DNA of 64,000 nucleotides from an uncultured Gammaproteobacteria bacterium (lineage in GTDB: Bacteria; Pseudomonadota; Gammaproteobacteria; Pseudomonadales; Azotimanducaceae): assembly GCA_913050215.1 (NCBI GenBank), contig CAJXBG010000003.1, positions 1 to 64,000 on the forward strand. Direction: 5' to 3'. The position numbers and the translations under genes were made by a program. Numbering within the stretch: the stretch's first letter is position 1; every line of letters starts with the position of its first letter. Of the stretch, positions 53,660 through 63,517 are shown piece by piece. The notes below the pieces were generated by a model, which was not told where the DNA came from, did no database searches, and was given only the letters and a program-made list of their open reading frames with translations.

Positions 53660-55461
53660 TCGCAATCGAGCCCCTGCATTGTGCCCTCATCGCGCCAGGC
53701 TTTAGTGATTTTAAAATAGGGGCGTGAGCCCTTTCCGTAAGGGCCGTTCTGAACGCTTTTGGGATTAGGCTGACCTTCGTTGTTGTAATAACCGGGTGTG
53801 CACATCGCCTGAAACTCTTCGTTATAACGCGATACGGCAATAATTTCCTCAACCCACGCGTCTTCGGCTGTCTCGGACACTTCGACCGTCGAAATATTTT
53901 CTTCCAGACACCGATTGAGGATATAACCAATGTGACACGCGGTTTCATCCATGGAATGCGGGAAATTGGTCGTAAAGCCTGATTGGGAATTGCTTATGAT
54001 AAACAGATTAGGAAAACCATGGGTATGGATTCCATGTAACGTCCTCATACCATCGGACCATTTCTGAGACAGGCTTAGATTGTCTTTGCCGATCACATCG
54101 TAACCGGCACGGCGCGTATAATCCGTGCCAACCTCAAATCCGGTCGCAAAAATAATGCAATCTACCGGGTATTCCTTGCCATTAGCGACAACACCATTGG
54201 GCGTAATCGAGTCGACGCCTATCCCGTTGGTATCAACAAGTTGTACGTTATCGAGATTAAATGTTTGCAGATAGGCATCGTGGAAACAGGGCCGTTTACA
54301 AAATTGTCTGTAGTAAGGTTTTAGTGCTTCAGCGGTTGCTGGGTCGGCGACAACCTCTTCAGCCCGTGCGCGAATCTGCTCCATCTTTTTGAAATCTGCA
54401 AGCTCCATCATTTTGGGGACTTCATCCCAGTTAGTGTCTTTACCGCGATAGTTCGCCATCGAGACAAGGTTCCTGATGATCTCGGTCCAACCGTCTTTGA
54501 CGAGGTCTTCCTCGACGATGCCACCGGAGCAGAGGATGTTGAAGTTTTCCATCCGTTCTTTCTGCCAACCCTGCTTTAGACTAGCAGCCCAAGCTTGATC
54601 CGTTGGACGATTTGCTCGAACATCAACAGAAGAAGGTGTGCGCTGAAACACATAGAGATTTTTCGCTGATGCGCCGACATGGGGAACGCATTGAACAGCA
54701 GTTGCGCCTGTACCAATGACAGCAACACGCTTGTCTTTCAAATTTGATAGTTCGCCCTCGCTGCTGCCGCCGGTATAATTATAGTCCCAACGACTCGTGT
54801 GGAATGTGTGCCCCTGGTAGTCGCCGATACCTTTTATGCCAGGTAATTTCGGTCGGTTCATCGGGCCATTAGACATCACGACAAAGCGAGCACGCATTGC
54901 GTCGCCTTGATTTGTACGAACAATCCAACGCTTTGATAATTCGTCCCACTCGAGCTTGTTAACCTCTGTTTGTAAACACGCCCGGTCATACAAATTATAA
55001 TGCTCTGCAATATTTCGGCAGTGCTGCAGGATTTCGGGCGCGTGGGTGTACTTCTCTTTCGGCACGAAGCCAAGCTCTTCGAGTAACGGCAGATAAATGT
55101 AAGACTCTGTGTCACAGGCCGCGCCCGGATAGCGATTCCAGTACCACGTGCCACCAAAATCACCGCCTTTTTCGATCACGCGAATGTTGTTAATACCCCT
55201 CTCGCTGAAGCGTGCAGCAGTAATCAGACCGCCGAACCCGCCACCGATAATAGCGACGTCAATTTCATCGTTCAGCGGCGCTCTCTTCTGCGTGACGTCA
55301 ATATAAGGGTCGTCGATATACTGACTGAAGTCTCCGGCTACTTCAGTGTACTGTTCACTGCCTTCTGGGCGTATTCGCTTATCGCGCTCAACTTGATATT
55401 TTTGGCGTAATTCATCCGGATCAAAGCCCAGTGCTTCATCCTTTAGTGCAGAATCAGACAT
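53656..55461 (-). CDS. Baeyer-Villiger monooxygenase, large (about 600 aa) type, paralogue 1
   Basis: A 601-aa type I BVMO. An N-terminal extension (about 1-65, FDPDELRQKYQVERDKRIRP) precedes GGGFGG (73-78), GGTWYWNRYPGAACDTESY and fingerprint YQGHTFHTSRWD (215-226), with GTGATA as NADP site. This size and extension recall BVMOs of large-ring ketones or steroids. The start at 55461 has AGAGGGA 5 nt upstream. Coupled to the MFE-2-like SDR. Clearly paralogous to the BVMO at 60814-62643. Confidence 0.92.
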   Translation of the reverse strand: MSDSALKDEALGFDPDELRQKYQVERDKRIRPEGSEQYTEVAGDFSQYIDDPYIDVTQKRAPLNDEIDVAIIGGGFGGLITAARFSERGINNIRVIEKGGDFGGTWYWNRYPGAACDTESYIYLPLLEELGFVPKEKYTHAPEILQHCRNIAEHYNLYDRACLQTEVNKLEWDELSKRWIVRTNQGDAMRARFVVMSNGPMNRPKLPGIKGIGDYQGHTFHTSRWDYNYTGGSSEGELSNLKDKRVAVIGTGATAVQCVPHVGASAKNLYVFQRTPSSVDVRANRPTDQAWAASLKQGWQKERMENFNILCSGGIVEEDLVKDGWTEIIRNLVSMANYRGKDTNWDEVPKMMELADFKKMEQIRARAEEVVADPATAEALKPYYRQFCKRPCFHDAYLQTFNLDNVQLVDTNGIGVDSITPNGVVANGKEYPVDCIIFATGFEVGTDYTRRAGYDVIGKDNLSLSQKWSDGMRTLHGIHTHGFPNLFIISNSQSGFTTNFPHSMDETACHIGYILNRCLEENISTVEVSETAEDAWVEEIIAVSRYNEEFQAMCTPGYYNNEGQPNPKSVQNGPYGKGSRPYFKITKAWRDEGTMQGLDCE

Positions 55462-55619
55462 ATATTCCCTCTTTGGTAGCCGCGACTTTAAACAACCATG
55501 GTTGAGCCCAAAAGCGCAATATCTAGTTGCCCCGTTTGATATGGGGGTATGCAACCGACGAAAAATGTCGCTCGGTTGCAGTCACTTTGGGTCGTCTTCT
55601 AACCAGTTTGTGACCCGGT

Positions 55620-56504
55620 TTATTTCATCGAACTTAAAAACTCTAGCGTACGCTCAAATGCACCATCTTCAGTTGCGACGATAGCAGCATTGAAGTCAGT
55701 TACTCCAGCGTCTTCAAATCGTTTAATTTCACCTCGCAGCGTGTTCTCATCACCAACGATCGCTATATCAGCAGGACCCCCGGCACCTTCTCGATCAAGC
55801 ATCGCGCGATAACTCGGTAACTGACCATAGATCACCAGATCTTTCGCAATTTGCTCTTTCGCCTGATCAATATTGTTAGTAAGAACAATCGGCACGCCTC
55901 CGACGATCGTAGCATCTGGGCCTATCGCGGGTGCAATGTGCGAGGCCATGGTTTTTGGTCCAACCATCCAAGTGTTGGTACCATCTGCCAGCTCACGAGC
56001 AATTTTTAACATCACGGGTCCAAGTGCAGCCACGACTACGGGCATCGGCGTCGCTTCAGGAATATCGAGCGCCAAGCCCTGAACCTTATACTCCTCACCT
56101 GCAAAGTTCGCCGTTTCACCACGCGCGAGCGGCATCAATACGCTTAGATATTCACGCATGTGTTTCGCCGGCTTGTCGTAGGACATGCCGAGCATGTTTT
56201 CAATGACAACCTGGTGAGACAAGCCAATGCCTAGCGTGAATCGATTTTCTGTTGCAGCGGCGGTCGTTAATGCTTGCTGCGCGATAGCAGTAGGGTGACG
56301 CGGATAGGTCGGCGTTACTGCCGTGCCCAAACCAATTCTTGGCACTTCTCTACCGATGATAGCTAGCGAAGTAATGGCGTCCAGACCAAAAATGTTCGCA
56401 AGCCAAATATTATCGAGCCCAGCGGCTTCAACTTGCCTTGCCGTATTAATCAAATCATCCAGCCCACCCGGACCAGTAGCGCCAAGCATTGTTCCTATTT
56501 TCAT
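55620..56504 (-). CDS. LLM-class F420-type oxidoreductase (TIGR03564-like)
   Basis: A 294-aa luciferase-like TIM barrel. IGTMLGATGPGGLDDLINTA, IGLGTAVTPTYPRHPTAIAQ and NRFTLGIGLSHQVVIE match the MSMEG_4879-type group of putative F420-dependent enzymes. It lies 158 nt upstream of BVMO paralogue 1 on the same strand and could supply reduced flavin or act as a monooxygenase or reductase in the same pathway. The cofactor is unproven. Confidence 0.82.
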   Translation of the reverse strand: MKIGTMLGATGPGGLDDLINTARQVEAAGLDNIWLANIFGLDAITSLAIIGREVPRIGLGTAVTPTYPRHPTAIAQQALTTAAATENRFTLGIGLSHQVVIENMLGMSYDKPAKHMREYLSVLMPLARGETANFAGEEYKVQGLALDIPEATPMPVVVAALGPVMLKIARELADGTNTWMVGPKTMASHIAPAIGPDATIVGGVPIVLTNNIDQAKEQIAKDLVIYGQLPSYRAMLDREGAGGPADIAIVGDENTLRGEIKRFEDAGVTDFNAAIVATEDGAFERTLEFLSSMK

Positions 56505-56588
56505 AAAGACCTCTAAAATTTATTCGAAAGCGGACTATAGCAGGGATTTCTGAGCAACAGTCCCAAAATCTCCTAGCGCGCAAACACC

Positions 56589-58433
56589 CTAGCCCAGTTC
56601 GCTGACAGCCCGAAATCCCATGGCCATCGCCGTTTTTGCATCGGCGCCAGGTGCCGAGTCGCAATTGGCAATCGTTATTCGGCCAAAAGGCTGACGCCCT
56701 ATTTCTGTAGAGTTTCCAGGTCCGGCTAGCGTATATCCGTGTGCCCATCGATTAACGGATATGCTCGCCACATCTCTGTCAAAATTAAACGAGGTGGTTG
56801 GCAACATTCCGCTTAAATGACTCCGTATTTCTGCTTCGTAATCTTTAAATTGCAAACCCAGCATTTTGTAACGCGCCTCGCGAAATTGTTCGCCTATTTC
56901 AGCACCAACAGTTTCTCCATAGGGGCAACTAATCATTTGAATGATACATGGATCTTTCGGATTCTTAGTGTACTCGTAACCTCCCATGCTAACGGGAAAG
57001 TCCATTAAAACAGCCTGATGCATATTACCTGGAGACATGGCTACACCCATGCCGATCTCTTTTACAGCTTGCCAGTTTCTTAATCCGACTGTTGTATACT
57101 GTAGCGGGCTTTTCGATTGCAGTTTCAACGCCGCCAACTGCTTCTCTGGCAGACCCGCGACAATGTGCGGAACCATCATGTTGTAACATGCCATCACCAC
57201 GGCTTTACCTTTCACACGGTATGACCGATTCCCGGCGATATAAGTCACAAGAACTTCACTTGCACTTTCAGCATCTCCAAGATGCCGAACATTAACGACA
57301 GTGCTGTTCAGTCTGATTCGAGTCGAACTGTTGTTTTTATCCAACTCACCGTAGTTAAACCTGGCGAGCACAAGCGCCTCTGCATTATCTCCTTCTGCGA
57401 CAGCCGGAATCATCTTCTTTACCAAAGCACGAGCGATGCCAGCGTTCCCATCTGGAAAATGGTAGATATACGGGTTGTCTTTATCGTATTCAGCAACAGG
57501 CTCGAAACCGAGCGCTCCACAACTTTTCGCCGAAGCAATAGACATCAGTTCTGTTGGTGCGCTACCCCAATCAATACCACTGTGTCTGGCCATTCTCAGC
57601 ACGCCAGGGTCGTCAACGCCCAACGTGTCCTGAAGGTAGTCAAAATATGCGTGTGTCTCTATGTAACTGTCTACTTCATCGGCCGCCACCGGCAACAGGT
57701 GTAATCCACCATTTAGTACGCGCAGCAACTGCGCTTTTCCTTTTGGACTTAGAGGTGCCAGTTGCGCGGCTTCGACGTTTGAGAGCCTCGTTTGCTGCAG
57801 CCCATGAACATAATTTGGATAGTTGCAGTAAGGGTGTTTTACAACGGTATCAGTGCCAAACGATGCCTTATTGAAATAAGTGATGCCACCGAGGTCGTGT
57901 TTTCTATAAAAGTCTCTATCGTAGGATTCGCCAAGCCTATCTGTATCTACGCCAACGTCCTTGAACAGGTTCAGTATCGTTTCATCGGCACTGTTCGGTT
58001 CTACAATCGATTGTGAGCCCCCGTATCCAATCAGCGTCTGCCCGCCGATATTGTGCTCGTTCCGTTTAGCATGACCGCCGAAGTCATCATGATTATCAAG
58101 GATCAAAACCTTTTTATCCTTACCGTGTTTTTGTTGGTAAAAATAGGCAGCTGCCAATCCGCTAAGTCCACCACCGACAACGACGAGGTCGAAGTCCTGT
58201 TCAAGGTCAGTTGTCGACCCCCAGTCTGAGGCTTGTTGCCAGGCTATCCGGTGTGCATGATCATTTGACCCCGGATGGCTTCCCCTCAAACCTTGACGCG
58301 CAGGGGGATAGTAGCTTGGTTCCATGTGAGCCAAAATTTGTTGACCTGACGCTCGTGTCCCAAGCAAGGCACTTCCTGCAGCGATCAAGGATCCGTTAAC
58401 AAAATCCCTTCGTTTTATCTTATCGATCTTCAT
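56589..58433 (-). CDS. Tat-exported FAD oxidoreductase, spermidine-dehydrogenase-like
   Basis: A 614-aa flavoprotein with a twin-arginine signal (KRRDFVNGSLIAAGSALLG, then a likely cleavage after RASGQ). FAD motif VVVGGGLSGLAAAYFYQQ, ILDNHDDFGGHAKRNEH and LIGYGGSQSIVEP are those of periplasmic SpdH-type enzymes (Pseudomonas SpdH is about 620 aa). Known SpdH oxidises spermidine with electrons passed to the respiratory chain. ATG 58433 places RR at residues 8-9; the frame is open to 58457. Substrate here is unknown; context favours a catabolic oxidation. Confidence 0.82.
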   Translation of the reverse strand: MKIDKIKRRDFVNGSLIAAGSALLGTRASGQQILAHMEPSYYPPARQGLRGSHPGSNDHAHRIAWQQASDWGSTTDLEQDFDLVVVGGGLSGLAAAYFYQQKHGKDKKVLILDNHDDFGGHAKRNEHNIGGQTLIGYGGSQSIVEPNSADETILNLFKDVGVDTDRLGESYDRDFYRKHDLGGITYFNKASFGTDTVVKHPYCNYPNYVHGLQQTRLSNVEAAQLAPLSPKGKAQLLRVLNGGLHLLPVAADEVDSYIETHAYFDYLQDTLGVDDPGVLRMARHSGIDWGSAPTELMSIASAKSCGALGFEPVAEYDKDNPYIYHFPDGNAGIARALVKKMIPAVAEGDNAEALVLARFNYGELDKNNSSTRIRLNSTVVNVRHLGDAESASEVLVTYIAGNRSYRVKGKAVVMACYNMMVPHIVAGLPEKQLAALKLQSKSPLQYTTVGLRNWQAVKEIGMGVAMSPGNMHQAVLMDFPVSMGGYEYTKNPKDPCIIQMISCPYGETVGAEIGEQFREARYKMLGLQFKDYEAEIRSHLSGMLPTTSFNFDRDVASISVNRWAHGYTLAGPGNSTEIGRQPFGRITIANCDSAPGADAKTAMAMGFRAVSELG

Positions 58434-58747
58434 TCTCCTCATTGGCTTTATTAGCATTGACTCGAAAACACGATCTGAGGTTCACATCAAACCTTCACAG
58501 ACAGAAAAATGCACGACCTTTTACAGATAATGGGGTACGAGACGGGTCACTGGCGCGGCCTGACAGCTTCACTGTCTGAAACCTGATGTGAAATTACGCA
58601 CAGAAGTCTTTTCAGTTGCTGATAGCAGCAGACAACATGACTCAAATGAGATGATGTGACATAAAGGGGAGGCGTTTTTCTTCCCAATCGTACGACTCAA
58701 GCAGATAGAATGATGCCCACGATAGTGAAGAAGGATATCTACAACAG

Positions 58748-59392
58748 ATGAAGTCTGGCGATAGTTCAAAACATGCTGGTCTCAGCGACATATCCAAGAA
58801 GAGCGATGATGTTGCCCAATACTATGACGAATGGGCCAATGACTATAATGAGACACTGATGGATTGGCACTACGAAGCGCCATCAAAGATAGCATCAATG
58901 TTGCGCTCAGCGCTTTCCTTGCAATCATCAATACTTGACGCAGGATGCGGAACTGGCTTAAGCGGCAACGCACTCATCGGCGCAGGTTTTTCGTCTATTG
59001 ACGGGATCGATGTTTCTGATCGTTCATTGGAAGTGGCTAGCAAATCTGGCGCATACAACACCCTACGTGTCATGGATATGCAACGGCTACCTTTAGATAT
59101 CCCCGATGATTGCTACCAAGGTCTTGTTTGCGTCGGTGTATTGACGTACCTGACCGATAGTATTTCAACACTAAGGGAATTCTGCCGAGTGACGAGGCCG
59201 GGTGGATATGTAGCGATGACACAGCGTAGTGACTTGTTTACTGAACGCTCGTTTCAAGATGTTCTCGACACACTCGTAAAAGAAAGACTCATCGCCGAAG
59301 TTCACACATCCGAACCGCAGCCTTACCTCCCGGATAACGCTGAGTTTGGAGAGGAAATTCTTGTGCATTACATTGGATATCGCGTCGTTTAA
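58748..59392 (+). CDS. Class I SAM-dependent methyltransferase
   Basis: A 214-aa Rossmann methyltransferase. SAM motif I LDAGCGTGLSG (about 63-73), IDGIDVSDRSLEVA (motif post I), and GLVCVGVLTYL (motif II), with YYDEWANDYNETL upstream as in UbiE/WBSCR27-like enzymes. The substrate is unknown. It stands alone, divergent from the SpdH-like gene over a 314-nt gap in which no gene was seen. Confidence 0.87.
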   Translation: MKSGDSSKHAGLSDISKKSDDVAQYYDEWANDYNETLMDWHYEAPSKIASMLRSALSLQSSILDAGCGTGLSGNALIGAGFSSIDGIDVSDRSLEVASKSGAYNTLRVMDMQRLPLDIPDDCYQGLVCVGVLTYLTDSISTLREFCRVTRPGGYVAMTQRSDLFTERSFQDVLDTLVKERLIAEVHTSEPQPYLPDNAEFGEEILVHYIGYRVV

Positions 59393-59546
59393 CGTATCTG
59401 ATACCTATTGAAGGTTCGCAGGCAAACGTTGTCGTCTCTTACCTATGAGAGTTGCGAGGACTACCCAAAATAGCCACATGCAGAATCATTAAAATACGAA
59501 CTGTAAGCATCGCGACAAACTGGTGTAATTCAACGGTGGTGATACC

Positions 59547-60755
59547 ATGCCACTGATTAAATCAATTGTGAACCAAACGAGGGACTCTGTGTCTGCTGTC
59601 AAACCCCTGAGCGGCCTTAACGTTATCGACTTTTCAATGGCCTACGCCGGACCCATTTGCGGCCGCATGTTAAGTGACTGCGGTGCCGACGTGATCAAAG
59701 TCGAGCCTTTGGGTGTCGGTGATGGTGTACGTGGTGACGCTCGCATATTTACCCATTTCAATGCAGGTAAGCGTGGCGTTCAGATAGATCTTTCCACCTC
59801 AGAAGGTCAACAGCTGGCACTTGGGCTGATTGACCAGGCTGACGTCGTCATCGAAAACTATCGGCCCGGCATCATGAAGCGGTTTGGACTGGACTATGCT
59901 TCGGTCAAAACGCAATGTCCCAGCCTCGTTTATTGTTCCATCTCCGGTTTTGGCCAAACCGGGCCAGCCGCGCAACGAGCGGCGTACGCACCTATTGCCC
60001 ATGCTGCCAGCGGATATGATACCGCGCATATGAACGCACAGGTCCACACTGACGATTCGACAAAGGCAAGGCCTCCAGCGTCCGGCATCATGATCGCCGA
60101 TATGCTAACTGGCGCCTATGCTTTTGGTGCTATTCAAACGGCATTACTCGGCCGCTTCAATACAGGGCTGGGTGACTATATTGATGTCACAATGATGGAG
60201 TCAATGATGACGTTGATTCCTGCTCAACAGCAAGCGGCACAGATAGCTGACTCACCGCCGCGAGGTGGATTCTTGCCTATTAAGGCGAAAGACGGCTACA
60301 TCATGGCTTGTATTGTCACGGATAAGAACTTTGAGGGCTTATGTCACGTGATTCACCGTGAGGATTTGCACCAAGATGACAGGTTTGAACGATTCAATCG
60401 CATCAAGAATCTCCATCACCTCGTAGTAGAAATTGAGAAGTGGTCAGTTACACGCACGATTGCTGATTGTGAGGCTCAACTTAATTCAACTGGCGTGCCT
60501 TGCTCACGATACAATGCTGTCGAAGATCTATTCAATGATCCGCAGTTACAGCATCGTGGGACATTCTCGATCGCCGAGGACGAAGAGGGTGAGTACTTTG
60601 TGCAAAACTTGCCATTTCAACTCGCTTCTCAAGGTGAGGCGACCCTACCTGTTGCACCTGAAGCTGGAAAACACACTGACAGTGTTTTGAAAGACAGCCT
60701 GGGGCTCGATATCGAGACAATTTCTACGTTACGCACCAATCAAATTGTGAGTTGA
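59547..60755 (+). CDS. Type III CoA-transferase (CaiB/BaiF family)
   Basis: A 402-aa family III CoA-transferase moving CoA between acids, often the activation step in degradation of carnitine, bile acids, terpenoids or aromatics. LNVIDFSMAYAGPICGRML, GADVIKVEP, NAGKRGVQIDLST and SGFGQTGP are family signatures; the likely catalytic Asp is in IADMLTGAYAFG. Ends directly before a strong terminator. It may activate the acids made by the neighbouring BVMO route. Confidence 0.92.
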   Translation: MPLIKSIVNQTRDSVSAVKPLSGLNVIDFSMAYAGPICGRMLSDCGADVIKVEPLGVGDGVRGDARIFTHFNAGKRGVQIDLSTSEGQQLALGLIDQADVVIENYRPGIMKRFGLDYASVKTQCPSLVYCSISGFGQTGPAAQRAAYAPIAHAASGYDTAHMNAQVHTDDSTKARPPASGIMIADMLTGAYAFGAIQTALLGRFNTGLGDYIDVTMMESMMTLIPAQQQAAQIADSPPRGGFLPIKAKDGYIMACIVTDKNFEGLCHVIHREDLHQDDRFERFNRIKNLHHLVVEIEKWSVTRTIADCEAQLNSTGVPCSRYNAVEDLFNDPQLQHRGTFSIAEDEEGEYFVQNLPFQLASQGEATLPVAPEAGKHTDSVLKDSLGLDIETISTLRTNQIVS

Positions 60756-60760
60756 TGGTT

Positions 60761-60800
60761 GCGTTGAGCTAACAAGTGCACGCGTTAGCTGAACGCTTTT
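60761..60800 (+). terminator. Rho-independent terminator of the CoA-transferase gene
   Basis: GCGTTGAGCTAAC (60761-60773) pairs with GTTAGCTGAACGC (60784-60796) over 13 positions with one mismatch, followed by TTTT. Confidence 0.8.
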
Positions 60801-60813
60801 GAACACCTACTTC

Positions 60814-62643
60814 TCATCCGATCTTAACACCATCAAAGGTCCCATTCTCACGCCATTGCTCGAGAATGCGAAAGAACTTGATGGGCCCACCGCCGTAACC
60901 GCTGGTGAAAAAACCGTTAGGATTCGCCTGCTTTCCCTCATTGTTGTAATAGCCTGGCGTACACTCAGCGCGGAATCTCTCACCGAACCTAGAAGTGCGC
61001 TTCACTTCGTCCAGCCAACCCTGCTCTCCTTCTGGCGTTGCCTCTACTGTATGCTCACCACGCGTGCGAACTTCTGCCAACAAGTGTGAGATGTGTTTTG
61101 CCTGCTCGTTTAACGCATGGGGTACGTTCACGGTGACGGCCCCCTGAGTGAACCCAAGGAAGAAACAATTGGGAAACCCGTTGGTAGTAAAGCCATGCAG
61201 AGTCTTTAAGCCATCTTCCCATTTGTCGCTCAGCTTTTTACCTTCTTTACCGGTGACATCATATCCAGCACGACGCGTGTAGCTGGTGCCCACTTCAAAA
61301 CCAGTCGCAAAAATCAGGCAATCCAGTTCGTGCTCCACACCATCGACCACGACGCCTTTTTCAGTCACTCGCTCAACACCTTTGCCCTGCGTATCAATCA
61401 AGTGGACATTGGGTCGGTTATAGGTCGGGAGGTACTCGTCGTGAAAACATGGTCGCTTGCAGAATTGTCGATACCATGGCTTCAACGCTTCCGCGGTTAC
61501 CTCGTCCTCTATAATCTCATCGACGCGATCACGTACTCCATTCATTTTCTTATAGTCAGCCATTTTCATCAGCTTGCCTTTTTCCGCGCTGGTGAGGCGC
61601 CGGCCCAGCTTGCGTGAGGCTTCCTTTGCGGCAATGCCTGTTAGGTTGCGGAAAATGTCTGTCCAGCCGTCCTGCACCAGATCCTGGTCCTGATCCCCCC
61701 CACTCACTAGCACATTGAAGTTATCCATGCGCTCGTACTGCCAGCCCGAGTGCAAAGTTTCTGCCCACTCGGGGTCTGTTTCCCGATTGTTACGCACGTC
61801 TACTGAGGACGGGGTACGTTGGAACACTTTCAGTTCGCCGGACCACTCGCCCAAATGAGGAATGCACTGCACACCTGTGGCACCCGTACCAATAATACCG
61901 ACCTTTTTGTCTTTCAATTTTTCAAGACCACCACTGGCATCACCACCCGTATAGTCATAGTCCCAGCGGCTGGTGTGAAACGTGTGTCCTTTGAAGCTAT
62001 CAATACCAGGAATACCAGGCAGCTTGGGTCGGTTCAATGGACCATTAGCCATGGCCACATATCGCGCGCGCATTCTGTCGCCACGATTAGTGCTTACAAT
62101 CCAATACTCTTCTTTTTCATCCCATGTCAGGTCGGTAACTTCTGTCGACATACAGGCATTGTTGTAAAGGTCGTAGTGCTTAGCAATATTTTGCGTATGC
62201 GCCATGATTTCCGGCGCAAACGAATATTTGTTTTTGGGAATGTAGTCTAGCTCTTCCAACATTGGCAAATAACAATAGGATTCAACGTCACACATCGCAC
62301 CCGGGTAACGGTTCCAGTACCAAGTGCCGCCAAAGTCGCCACCCTTCTCTATAACGCGAATATCCGTGAAACCTTGCTCACGCAGTCGCCCACCCAGCAG
62401 CAAACCGCCAAAGCCGCCACCAATGATCACAACTTCAACGGTGTCATTCAGCGGTTCGCGCGCGACCTTCTTCTCGTAAGGATCATCCACATAGTCTGAG
62501 AAATCGCCTTGCACCTCAATGTACTGCTCATTGCCATCATCACGCAGCCGCTTGTCCCGTTCAGCCAGATACTTCGCCTTCAGTTCATCCGGGTCAAAAT
62601 CTAGTTCGCCAAGCGTCAGCTTTATCACATCTTCCTGCATCAA
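60814..62643 (-). CDS. Baeyer-Villiger monooxygenase, large type, paralogue 2
   Basis: A 609-aa type I BVMO. Same architecture as paralogue 1: N-terminal extension (FDPDELKAKYLAERDKRLRD), GGGFGG, GGTWYWNRYPGAMCDVESY, fingerprint FKGHTFHTSRWD and GTGATG at the NADP site. FCKRPCFHDEYLPTYNRPNV and ATGFEVGTSYTRRAGYDV are shared nearly word for word with paralogue 1. It is a single-gene unit, convergent with the CoA-transferase gene and divergent from a PPOX gene. Confidence 0.92.
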   Translation of the reverse strand: MMQEDVIKLTLGELDFDPDELKAKYLAERDKRLRDDGNEQYIEVQGDFSDYVDDPYEKKVAREPLNDTVEVVIIGGGFGGLLLGGRLREQGFTDIRVIEKGGDFGGTWYWNRYPGAMCDVESYCYLPMLEELDYIPKNKYSFAPEIMAHTQNIAKHYDLYNNACMSTEVTDLTWDEKEEYWIVSTNRGDRMRARYVAMANGPLNRPKLPGIPGIDSFKGHTFHTSRWDYDYTGGDASGGLEKLKDKKVGIIGTGATGVQCIPHLGEWSGELKVFQRTPSSVDVRNNRETDPEWAETLHSGWQYERMDNFNVLVSGGDQDQDLVQDGWTDIFRNLTGIAAKEASRKLGRRLTSAEKGKLMKMADYKKMNGVRDRVDEIIEDEVTAEALKPWYRQFCKRPCFHDEYLPTYNRPNVHLIDTQGKGVERVTEKGVVVDGVEHELDCLIFATGFEVGTSYTRRAGYDVTGKEGKKLSDKWEDGLKTLHGFTTNGFPNCFFLGFTQGAVTVNVPHALNEQAKHISHLLAEVRTRGEHTVEATPEGEQGWLDEVKRTSRFGERFRAECTPGYYNNEGKQANPNGFFTSGYGGGPIKFFRILEQWRENGTFDGVKIG

Positions 62644-62839
62644 AGGATCTCTCTGTTTATGGTCTAATCGGACTATGAACTCATAGCAGACTCAACAGTT
62701 CAAGTGCTGTTTGCACTGTCATCAATCCGGTTTATTATGAGGCGAGTCCATTTTTAAACCCTAATTCTAAATGTGGGCTTTGCGTAAATTTGACGCTGAC
62801 CCTAACTCTTTTCCTGACTCACTCGAGCAGCGAGGTTGT

Positions 62840-63460
62840 ATGGCACACGAAATCACAAGCGAAGCGGCGCTCAGAGAGCGTATGGGTGATCCAGTTCATG
62901 AGTTGGTCGTGATCAAGACGACGACTGTACTGACTGAACCCCTTCAGAGATATATCGCGCAAGCGCCATTTGCATGCATCGCCACTTATGGTGAGGATGG
63001 CACCTGCGATCTGAGCCCACGTGGAGACCCGCCTGGCTTCGTCCGAATTATTGACGAGCAGACGCTATTTCTGCCAGAGCGCCCGGGTAACAAACGATTG
63101 GACACTGTGATTAATCTCATCCACCAGCCTCAATTGTCACTGATTTTCATGATTCCTGGCACTCTGAATACGGTACGCGTTAACGGAACAGGTGTCGTGA
63201 CGGTAGATCCCGCATTGCTCGCAGCCAGTGCTATCAACAACAAAATACCTGAACTGGGGATCCTGATTACTGTCGGAGAGGCCTACGGTCATTGTTCCAA
63301 AGCCCTTCGAAGGTCAAAACTTTGGCAACAAGATTTTCTCGCAGATAGTAATGTCCCAACCCTGAAAGAGATGATGGTTGCACATCTTGATTTGGATGAG
63401 GAAACCGGAGAGATGCTGGAGCAAGGTATCGCCCTGGACGTTGAAACCAGGATGTACTGA
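62840..63460 (+). CDS. PPOX-type FMN-dependent flavoprotein (DR_2398/MSMEG_1061-like)
   Basis: A 206-aa split-barrel flavoprotein. FACIATYGEDGTCDLSPRGD, LFLPERPGNKRLDTVINLI and TLNTVRVNGTGVVTVDP are the signatures of this subgroup. A GAGG ribosome site close to ATG 62840 decides the start; the frame opens earlier at 62771. FMN binding is expected, substrate unknown. It is divergent from BVMO paralogue 2 (196 nt) and may supply or use reduced flavin. Confidence 0.85.
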   Translation: MAHEITSEAALRERMGDPVHELVVIKTTTVLTEPLQRYIAQAPFACIATYGEDGTCDLSPRGDPPGFVRIIDEQTLFLPERPGNKRLDTVINLIHQPQLSLIFMIPGTLNTVRVNGTGVVTVDPALLAASAINNKIPELGILITVGEAYGHCSKALRRSKLWQQDFLADSNVPTLKEMMVAHLDLDEETGEMLEQGIALDVETRMY

Positions 63461-63517
63461 TTTCTTAAACGCCTTGTTACTTTTACGGCTAGCGCTTTCA
63501 TCTCACGAATAATTCGT

